A DNA stretch of 24,718 nt, from assembly GCA_937902315.1 (NCBI GenBank), contig CALGUG010000032.1:1-24718 (forward strand), given 5' to 3'. The notes under the pieces were generated by a model that saw only the letters and a list, made by a program, of their open reading frames with translations, had not been told where the DNA came from and searched no databases. This document shows, piece by piece, positions 7,535-13,668 of the stretch. Every line of letters begins with the position of its first letter. Position 1 is the stretch's first letter. This DNA is from an uncultured Chloroflexales bacterium (GTDB lineage: Bacteria; Chloroflexota; Chloroflexia; Chloroflexales; Chloroflexaceae). Position numbers and translations under genes: made by a program.

Positions 7535-8680
7535 TTATCGTTGACGTCCGACGCGTTCATAGACCGCAACGGTCTCGTTGACCATGCGGCTCCAACTAAA
7601 CTTGGCTGCTTGTTGCAGCCCGAGTGTGCGCAACTTGCTTCTGAGCAAGCCATCGTCGAGCACACGTTGTAGCGCTTCTGCCCAAGCTTGAATGTCGTGT
7701 GGAGGGAGGCAGATGCCCGCTTCACCGACGACTTCTGGAAGGCTGCTTGCCGCCGAAACCAAAACGGGAGTTCCGCACGACATGGCTTCCAAAGGCGGTA
7801 GACCGAAACCTTCGTAGTAACTCGGGGTAGCGGCGAGGCTGGCTGCTGCAAAGAAGAGCGGGTTATCTTCGGGCGGAACCTCCACCCGATGCACACAGTC
7901 TATCAATCCCTGTGCCCTAATCAGTCCGTCGATATCAGGAAAAAACGCCGGATCCTTACCCAGCGCTTTGCCTGCGAGTACAAGTTTGGCCGGAGAGCCA
8001 TGCTGATGAACCTCAGCGAAAGCTCGTACAAGCACTTCGACGTTTTTGCGAACGTCGTAGCCGCCCACATAATAAATGAACGGTGAAGCGATGCCATATC
8101 GCTGCCAAATCTCGACCTGAGCGGCCCGGTGGTCGCGCGGGTAATACTGCTCGCCAGCGGCGAGATAGATGGTTGTTACGCGCTCGGGGTCGCAGCCGAA
8201 CGATTGAATAATATCGTTGCGGCTGTGGTTCGAGTCGGTAATGATGTGGGCAGCTGCTTGAATACCTGCTTGAACGAGGCGATAATAGGCGCGAACATGG
8301 GCTTTCCCTCGGTAGGCGGGCAGCACATGCCAAATGATATCGTGTACGGTGCTAATCACCGGAACAGAACTTCGAAGCGGTGGGGCAGCATAGGGTACGT
8401 GCAACAGATCGGCCTTCAGTTTTTGGGCCGCAGCGACTTGACCGAACTGCTCGAACCAGAGCTTGGCAAGATTTTCGCTGCGTGTATCGAAGGGCGTCCT
8501 AACTCCAACTACACGTAAGCCATCGGGCGGGTCTTGAATGGGACCGATAGCGGCTGGTACGACGAGACTGTAGCGATGTTGAGGTGCAGCAGCGGGTAAA
8601 CTCTGGACTAAACGGCGCAGATATTGACCGCTACCGGTTGAGGGCTGGTTCCAGAAAGCCCCGTTGATGGCAATATGCAT
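7535..8680 (-). CDS. Glycosyltransferase family 4 protein
   Basis: A 381-residue GT-B-fold retaining glycosyltransferase expected to transfer a sugar from a nucleotide-sugar donor at the inner face of the membrane. The N-terminal acceptor domain has the glycine-rich STGSGQYLRRL near residue 15. The C-terminal donor domain has YVGGYDVRKNVEVLVRAF and the hallmark E-x7-E in YEGFGLPPLEAMSCGTPV (E290, E298). There are no membrane segments. The start at 8680 is preceded by AAAGGACGAAGG. It is the first gene of a two-gene operon with pyrH, 23 bases apart. The leader carries a terminator-like hairpin at 8735-8768, so expression may be attenuated. Acceptor and donor sugar are unknown. Confidence 0.92.
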   Translation of the reverse strand: MHIAINGAFWNQPSTGSGQYLRRLVQSLPAAAPQHRYSLVVPAAIGPIQDPPDGLRVVGVRTPFDTRSENLAKLWFEQFGQVAAAQKLKADLLHVPYAAPPLRSSVPVISTVHDIIWHVLPAYRGKAHVRAYYRLVQAGIQAAAHIITDSNHSRNDIIQSFGCDPERVTTIYLAAGEQYYPRDHRAAQVEIWQRYGIASPFIYYVGGYDVRKNVEVLVRAFAEVHQHGSPAKLVLAGKALGKDPAFFPDIDGLIRAQGLIDCVHRVEVPPEDNPLFFAAASLAATPSYYEGFGLPPLEAMSCGTPVLVSAASSLPEVVGEAGICLPPHDIQAWAEALQRVLDDGLLRSKLRTLGLQQAAKFSWSRMVNETVAVYERVGRQR

Positions 8681-8734
8681 GACCTTCGTCCTTTCTCTAC
8701 TCGTCGATCAGACTGTGCAGTCTCGCTTGGGCAC

Positions 8735-8768
8735 ACAAAAAGGCGGGCCAGCCTCGAAAGACCGCCCG
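8735..8768 (-). terminator. Terminator-like hairpin in the GT4-pyrH leader
   Basis: Read on the minus strand, a G/C-rich hairpin can pair as CGGGC with GCCCG or as GGCGG with CCGCC around a loop containing GGTCTTTCGAGGCT, followed directly by TTTTT. It lies about 55 bases upstream of the GT4 start codon and downstream of the likely minus-strand promoter at 8799-8804. The upstream neighbour is transcribed divergently, so it does not end another gene; attenuation of this operon is the natural reading. Confidence 0.5.
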
Positions 8769-8798
8769 TTCTGGTGCATTGCACGTTCGAGTCGCTCT

Positions 8799-8804
8799 AT
8801 TGTA
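8799..8804 (-). promoter_or_regulatory. Extended -10 element of the GT4-pyrH operon
   Basis: On the minus strand the sequence reads TATGCTACAAT: TACAAT preceded by TGC, an extended -10 box. The -35 region is not consensus. Predicted transcription start is near 8792, giving a leader of about 110 bases that includes the terminator-like hairpin. Confidence 0.45.
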
Positions 8805-8935
8805 GCATAAGCTTGTTGGAAGCTTGTCTGTCTCATTGGGATATCATTTTGGTGCTTGCGCTTTTTAGGCATACTTGCGTTTAATCTGCTAGATAGAGCG
8901 CTAGCGGCCCGCCCTTGGTCGCCAGAGGAAAGGCA

Positions 8936-10432
8936 ATGGATCGTCGTTTTCAGAGATTGATACTGCTAGGATTGCTACTTATGAGTGTTGTGTTACCAAC
9001 AGCCCCAACTAGTCACGCCGCTGTGAGTCAGATGCGTGCCTTGTGGGTCGATGCCTTCAATAGCGGGATCAAAACCCCTCAACAGATCGAACAACTGGTC
9101 GCCGATGCGCGGCGGGGCGGCTTCAACGCCCTAATTGTGCAAGTGCGGCGGCGCGGCGATGCCTTTTACCTCAGCGGAATCGAGCCGCGCTCGCAAGATC
9201 CGGCTCTTGCGCCTGCGCCCTTCGACCCGCTGGCAACCCTGATCAGCACGGCCCAAGCCCAGGGGATCGAGCTGCACGCTTGGATCGCGGTGTTGCCGAT
9301 CTGGCGCGAGTCGCTTGGCCAACCGAGCGACCCTTCCCACGTCTATTGGCAGCACGGCCCACATGTGGCTGGCAGCGATAACTGGGTGGCCTTGGGTGTC
9401 AATGGCGAAAGCTCGGTCGATGGCGATACCTGGCTCGATCCCGGTCATCCAGCGGTTGTGAACTATACCGCTGCGGTGGTGCGCGATCTCTTAGAGCGCT
9501 ATCCGAACGTCAACGGCTTGCATCTCGACCTTATTCGCTACCCAAGCCCGCAGTTTGGCTATAATCCGGTGAGCGTGGCCCGTTTTAACGAACAGTTCGG
9601 GCGCAGCGGCCAGCCCGAGCCCAACGATCCGCTCTGGAAGAATTGGCGTCGCGATCAAGTCACCCATTTGGTGCGCCGCATCTATCTCGAGGCGGCCCAA
9701 GTCGCGCCCTACGCGCGGGTGAGCGCGGCGGTAACGGCGATGGGCAAAGGGCCAAACCAAGCGGGCGGATGGGAGAACAGTGATCCTTACAACATTCGTT
9801 TGCAAGACTGGCGTTATTGGCTACTCGAAGGCATTATCGATACGGCGATTGTCATGAATTACGATCGTGAGCATGTTGCCGATCAATACTCATGGTACCG
9901 CGACTGGGTCGGTTGGGAAACGCAACAGGCTGGACGCCGCTCGGTGGTGGTTGGCTATGGGGCTTGGCTGAATAGCAACGAAGGCAATCGCGCTCAGATC
10001 GCATACGCCCTTAATGCGGGTGCGCAGGGTGTGGCGGCCTATGCCTATTCGTCGCTCGCCAACGAGGGCAACCGCGCCCAAGCGCTCGATGCACTGGCGC
10101 AGCACAGCTTTGCGACTCCTGCGACGATGCCCAGCATGCCTTGGAAGGTCGAGACGGGACGCATCGTGGGCGATTTGGCGGGCTTGCCGGGCTTAACTTC
10201 CTTCGATAACCAAGAGATTTTCTTGAGCGGCCCGATCGAGCGCAGTCTGCGCAGCGACGGCGGCGGTTGGTTCGCCGCTACCGATCTTCCGGCTGGCTGG
10301 TATCGTGTGACGCTGCGCCTGCCCGACGACAAGCAGATCGAAGGTGGGGTCGAAGTGCGCCACGATACGACCCAACGAGTCAACTGGCACCTTTCGGCTG
10401 TCTATTTACCTTCGGTGATTCAAACGAGTTAA
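8936..10432 (+). CDS. Secreted GHL10-type glycoside hydrolase (family 10-like)
   Basis: A 498-residue exported protein. The signal peptide (RRFQRLILLGLLLMSVVLP, then SHA-A near residue 28) leads into a (beta/alpha)8 domain of the GHL10/DUF187 family, starting QMRALWVDAFNSG (about 32-44). It includes FNALIVQVRRRGDAFY, LHAWI and the active-site-like strand GLHLDLIRYP (about 194-203). Relatives include E. coli YddW/DigH, which cleaves denuded peptidoglycan glycan strands, so a wall- or glycan-related role is plausible. The last ~100 residues form a beta-rich accessory region ending VYLPSVIQTS. The ATG at 8936 is preferred over GTG 8915 because AGAGGAAAGG precedes it. A terminator follows at 10522-10569. 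Confidence 0.85.
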   Translation: MDRRFQRLILLGLLLMSVVLPTAPTSHAAVSQMRALWVDAFNSGIKTPQQIEQLVADARRGGFNALIVQVRRRGDAFYLSGIEPRSQDPALAPAPFDPLATLISTAQAQGIELHAWIAVLPIWRESLGQPSDPSHVYWQHGPHVAGSDNWVALGVNGESSVDGDTWLDPGHPAVVNYTAAVVRDLLERYPNVNGLHLDLIRYPSPQFGYNPVSVARFNEQFGRSGQPEPNDPLWKNWRRDQVTHLVRRIYLEAAQVAPYARVSAAVTAMGKGPNQAGGWENSDPYNIRLQDWRYWLLEGIIDTAIVMNYDREHVADQYSWYRDWVGWETQQAGRRSVVVGYGAWLNSNEGNRAQIAYALNAGAQGVAAYAYSSLANEGNRAQALDALAQHSFATPATMPSMPWKVETGRIVGDLAGLPGLTSFDNQEIFLSGPIERSLRSDGGGWFAATDLPAGWYRVTLRLPDDKQIEGGVEVRHDTTQRVNWHLSAVYLPSVIQTS

Positions 10433-10521
10433 GCTTGAGATCGCTAGGAAAAATGTTAAGAAATTTTAACTTATTTGCTAGGAAAGCTATTTGCCTTAGC
10501 GAAGCGCTATAAGCTTACAAC

Positions 10522-10569
10522 AAACGAGCCTGAAACTCTGTTTGGCAAGGGTTTTAAAGGCTCGTTTTT
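10522..10569 (+). terminator. Terminator after the GHL10 gene
   Basis: AAACGAGCC (10522-10530) and GGCTCGTTT (10559-10567) form a perfect 9-bp stem running into TTTTTGTTG. The 28-base loop is long, but the G/C-rich base and T-run fit an intrinsic terminator, 90 bases after the stop. Confidence 0.65.
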
Positions 10570-10630
10570 GTTGTCAATGGATCTCAGAAAGCCTTGGCTG
10601 ATATATTTCGGTATAGGCTAGGGTGTAAAA

Positions 10631-10680
10631 TACAATCTATCTGGGGAAACCCAGCAACGCTCCGATCTATAAACGGACGT
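10631..10680 (+). other. Possible promoter and structured 5' leader of the GT39-like gene
   Basis: TACAAT (10631-10636) could be a -10 box; the -35 is not consensus. A transcript starting near 10642 would begin with CTGGG-GAAA-CCCAG (10641-10654), a perfect stem closed by a GNRA tetraloop, followed by a second small stem (TCCG ... CGGA, 10661-10677). I do not recognise a known riboswitch. The leader would be about 315 bases. Low confidence. Confidence 0.25.
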
Positions 10681-10740
10681 AACAAGCACGAACCAGTACC
10701 AATGGACAAGCAATAACAGCTCCTTCGTCCTATATCTAAC

Positions 10741-10820
10741 TTCCTCACAACTGTAGCTCAAATAGGATTATCAATGTTATACTTGTAGCGGTTGTGAGGA
10801 AACTGTTGTCAACAGTTTCC
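10741..10820. promoter_or_regulatory. Two overlapping inverted repeats upstream of the GT39-like gene
   Basis: TTCCTCACAAC (10741-10751) pairs perfectly with GTTGTGAGGAA (10791-10801). GGAAACTGTTG (10798-10808) pairs perfectly with CAACAGTTTCC (10810-10820). The two share bases 10798-10801, so as RNA they compete partly. TATACT (10778-10783) lies between the arms of the first repeat and could be a -10 box, making an operator flanking a promoter an alternative. Confidence 0.45.
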
Positions 10821-10956
10821 ATCAATGGATTAGTTATCTCAACCCCTGAACTTTTCTTTCAGGCTCTCGATTCTATAGATCGTTGGCAATCGCTGATTGT
10901 CGTTCTTGTCAATCCGTTACAGTGGTCTCTTCGTCTAGAGAATAATTTATAGAATT

Positions 10957-13077
10957 ATGAACACACAAGCAAGCGAAACAGACACACGTATTTCAGCTTT
11001 GGACACCCAAAATAGTGAATCTACTGCGACAAATCCTCTTTTGCCCTCTCAAGAACAAGAGACTGCGACAGATAAAACCGCCCCTCCTGCCCAAAAGCCT
11101 GCCTTCTTTGCCAATAAGCGAGTATTAGCTAGCGCGCGCCTGATCGTTATGTTCTTAGCTGTGATCGGCTTTGGAACCTTCCGATTTGTGCCTTTTCAGA
11201 TGCTTAATACAGGCACTGCCCTCGCTGTTGCTGCTCTTATTATGGCACTTGTATTTGTACCTCGTTATTGGGGTCGATGGGCAGAGTATAGCGCTTGGGC
11301 TGCTGAACGAGGTATCAGGCTTGCTACGTTCGTGCTTGGAATCGGACTAGGCCTTATCGGAGCGGTTCGTTTTGGAATCGGATTGTCTATTAATGGCACC
11401 TTTCTTGGGGTTACATCGAGTTTGTGGTGTGCATCTTGGATAGTTGTGCTCTTTTCGCTGCGCCCCAAACGCTGGATTGCTTGGCGAGATTGGTTTGCCA
11501 CCTATAAAACCGAGATCATTATCGTAGGGGTGATGACCCTCATCGGGGCTGGGCTACGTTTTTATGCTTTGGGAGAATTGCCAAGAGCTATTAACGGTGA
11601 CGAAGGCCTGATCGGTACTTGGGCTCAAGATATTGGGCGAGCGGGTGGTGCACTACGCATGCCGTTTGCAGCTATCGATGGTGTTGGAACGATCTACCTT
11701 TGGTTTATGCAGCAGTTGATCCATCTGCTGGGCCCGATACCTCTTTCCATTCGTTTGCTGCCCGCTATTGCGGGAGTCTTGGCCATTCCTGCCGTCTATC
11801 TTTTTGCACGCGAAGTAACAAACCCGCGCGTCGCCTTCGTTACCATGGCCCTGCTGACCGTTTCACATGTGCATGTTCACTTCAGCCGACAGGTCGCGGT
11901 TTCGTATATTTATACAACCCTATCGGTGCCGCTATCGCTCTACTGTCTCTTGACGGCTATGGAGCGACGTAGCCCGTTTCGTATGGTCCTCTCGGTTTTG
12001 ATCATCGGCCTGCATATCAACTTTTATATCGATGGCTGGGTCTGGCTGGTCCTCATACCCCTGATCTTACTGGCTTGGTTTGTGATCGACCGATCGATCT
12101 TTACGGGCAACCTTGCCACTATCGGCGTGGGTCTGATCTCGGCCATTGTTATTATCGCGCCTATGGCGCTTTGGGGCTTCTTCTATCCCAACGAGTTTGC
12201 CTCGCGTATGAGCCTCGACGGCACCTTCGCCTCGGGTTGGATGGAGCGCGAGGTCGCAGCCACGGGTAAACATCCTATCTGGATTTTGTTGAGCTTGGGT
12301 GGTTTGGCCTTGGCGACCTTCTATCGCGATCCATTCATCGACTTCTATGGCATCGGCGTGCCGACCCTCGATGTGGTCTCGCGCGTATTCTGGGGCATCG
12401 GCCTGATCTTGGTGCTGCTTCGCACCTGGAATCGGCGCATGGTGATGCTGAACGGCTGGTTCTGGGGTGGTGTGGTTGCTCTGGCTGTTATCACGATTCC
12501 TCCTTCGACCTACCACTACCGCTTGCTGGTCGTCTTCCCCGTCGCCTGTATCTTTGTTGGTATCGCGATCGATTGGGTGCTCGAGAATATCGAAATGATC
12601 TTTAGCCTCAAGCCCGACATGAATCGCTACCTCGAGTATGGTTCTGTGGCGCTCTTCGTGCTCGCGGTCACGCCGATCAACCTCTATACCTACTATGGCG
12701 AATTCCTTGATTCGTGCCGATTTGTAGGCCGTAACACACGTCAGGCGGCTATGTATGGCGCTTACCTCTATTCGGTTCCGCAAGATGCCAAGATCTATGT
12801 CTTGCCGACCGAGATCTTCTTCTATGGCTCCCATCGTTCGGTCGATTTTCTCAGCGATCGCAAGCAAATTGAAAACATCAATACGCCGCTTGCAGAGCTC
12901 GATCCTTCGACCTTGATCGATCCGGCCAATTCAAGCGAGTTGGTCATTGTGACAACTACCGAACGCGAAGCGGAGCTGAAGCAGTTTGAAGAATGGTTCC
13001 CCAACGGCGAGTATGTCGATTTGCGCGCCTGCGACACATCGCATATCGCGATCTATCGCTGGAAGGCGGATTCCTAA
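10957..13077 (+). CDS. Polytopic membrane glycosyltransferase, GT39/ArnT-like
   Basis: A 706-residue integral membrane protein of the PMT/ArnT (GT-C) superfamily, expected to move a sugar from a polyprenyl-phosphate donor to a protein, lipid or polymer on the outer face of the membrane. A polar, disordered N-terminal ~50 residues precede about a dozen hydrophobic helices starting near residue 57. The first external loop carries INGDEGLIGTW, with D215 and E216 in the place of the catalytic acidic pair of GT-C enzymes. The ~120-residue C-terminal region after the last helices is soluble. The ATG at 10957 has no clear ribosome binding site. The upstream ~500 bases contain inverted repeats; a terminator follows at 13101-13138. 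Donor and acceptor unknown. Confidence 0.82.
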   Translation: MNTQASETDTRISALDTQNSESTATNPLLPSQEQETATDKTAPPAQKPAFFANKRVLASARLIVMFLAVIGFGTFRFVPFQMLNTGTALAVAALIMALVFVPRYWGRWAEYSAWAAERGIRLATFVLGIGLGLIGAVRFGIGLSINGTFLGVTSSLWCASWIVVLFSLRPKRWIAWRDWFATYKTEIIIVGVMTLIGAGLRFYALGELPRAINGDEGLIGTWAQDIGRAGGALRMPFAAIDGVGTIYLWFMQQLIHLLGPIPLSIRLLPAIAGVLAIPAVYLFAREVTNPRVAFVTMALLTVSHVHVHFSRQVAVSYIYTTLSVPLSLYCLLTAMERRSPFRMVLSVLIIGLHINFYIDGWVWLVLIPLILLAWFVIDRSIFTGNLATIGVGLISAIVIIAPMALWGFFYPNEFASRMSLDGTFASGWMEREVAATGKHPIWILLSLGGLALATFYRDPFIDFYGIGVPTLDVVSRVFWGIGLILVLLRTWNRRMVMLNGWFWGGVVALAVITIPPSTYHYRLLVVFPVACIFVGIAIDWVLENIEMIFSLKPDMNRYLEYGSVALFVLAVTPINLYTYYGEFLDSCRFVGRNTRQAAMYGAYLYSVPQDAKIYVLPTEIFFYGSHRSVDFLSDRKQIENINTPLAELDPSTLIDPANSSELVIVTTTEREAELKQFEEWFPNGEYVDLRACDTSHIAIYRWKADS

Positions 13078-13100
13078 TCGCGCTGTTTGAGTGATCTTAG

Positions 13101-13138
13101 GCGAGGTTTTGGAGTGCAAGCTTCAAGACCTCGCTTTT
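13101..13138 (+). terminator. Terminator of the GT39-like gene
   Basis: GCGAGGTTTTG (13101-13111) pairs with CAAGACCTCGC (13124-13134) over 11 bp including one G-T wobble, followed by TTTTGTT. It begins 24 bases after the stop codon. Confidence 0.85.
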
Positions 13139-13189
13139 GTTGATTCTTCGGCCCAAGAGAACATGCCTTTGCTTGATGTGTTCAGCGCT

Positions 13190-13262
13190 CTGGCGGTTTA
13201 ATTCCTCGCTTCCATTCGCTCCTTGGCGCGTCCGCCTACGGCTACCATCATCCCTGCCAGCA
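13190..13262 (-). repeat. Dispersed intergenic element, copy E
   Basis: Minus-oriented copy: begins TGGCGG (13191-13196), then CCATTCGCTCCTTGGCGCG and core complement CGTCCGCCTACGGCTA ending at 13244. The end hairpin is degenerate here. It lies between convergent genes, and copy F lies in opposite orientation 310 bases away. Confidence 0.78.
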
Positions 13263-13336
13263 AAGGGCAGGGCTATCGGCTCTCTTCGCTGCTCACTGTT
13301 TGTCAAGGTATCGACGAAGCTTCGTTGTCCTCCCTT

Positions 13337-13353
13337 CTCCCGCATTGCGGGAG
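13337..13353. repeat. Small perfect hairpin
   Basis: CTCCCGCA and TGCGGGAG are separated by one base. A related motif (CTCCCGCAGTGCGG) recurs at about 13415-13428 inside the neighbouring G/C-rich element, suggesting shared repeat ancestry. Confidence 0.45.
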
Positions 13354-13395
13354 CTGTACATTAGCCACAAATCGACAGACGGTCAGCGTTATCTG

Positions 13396-13560
13396 CCCTC
13401 ACCCCCCGGCCCCCTCTCCCGCAGTGCGGACGAGGGGGTGAATGCTCCCTGTTCTGTGCTCTCAAGGATACTCCCGCGATGCTATGCGAACGATCGCCTG
13501 TTGCTGCCGACACGACTTTTAGGTAATGCATAGATGGGGGAGAAGGGCCGGGGATGAGGG
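13396..13560. mobile_element. MITE-like element with G/C-rich terminal inverted repeats
   Basis: The left end CCCTCACCCCCCGGCC... (13396-13420) and right end ...GGCCGGGGATGAGGG (13536-13560) are imperfect inverted repeats of about 25 bases enclosing about 115 non-coding bases. There is no transposase inside. The C-rich end resembles short non-autonomous repeats I have seen in other bacterial intergenic regions, but family and mobility cannot be established from one copy. Confidence 0.5.
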
Positions 13561-13564
13561 TAGG

Positions 13565-13632
13565 CTAGCCGCTCTGATAGCCGAAGGCGGACGCGCTAGC
13601 CCCTTTTTTGAGGCTATATCTGTCTCCGCCAA
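13565..13632 (+). repeat. Dispersed intergenic element, copy F
   Basis: Plus-oriented copy with core TAGCCGAAGGCGGACGCG from 13578 and terminal CTCCGCCA. Between them TAGCC (13596-13600) and GGCTA (13612-13616) can pair around a T-rich loop, a diverged version of the end hairpin. It lies just 3' of the DNA methyltransferase gene and together with copy E brackets the G/C-rich MITE-like element. Confidence 0.72.
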
Positions 13633-13668
13633 TGTTATGCAAAACCAAATGCTGATGAGCTGAGGCTC

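Noticed and set aside
10637..10700. Possible cyclic-dinucleotide riboswitch upstream of the GT39-like gene
   Set aside because: The GAAA-capped hairpin caught attention, but the conserved core sequences of the known classes could not be matched.
12067..12867. 266-residue minus-strand open frame inside the GT39-like gene
   Set aside because: Antisense to a well-supported membrane protein; composition (rich in D, R, H, E, Q) is typical of antisense reading of hydrophobic codons.
13137..13533. Short plus-strand frames in the 13.1-13.5 kb gap
   Set aside because: They are translations of repeat elements and G/C-rich inverted repeats, with no shared motifs or start signals.
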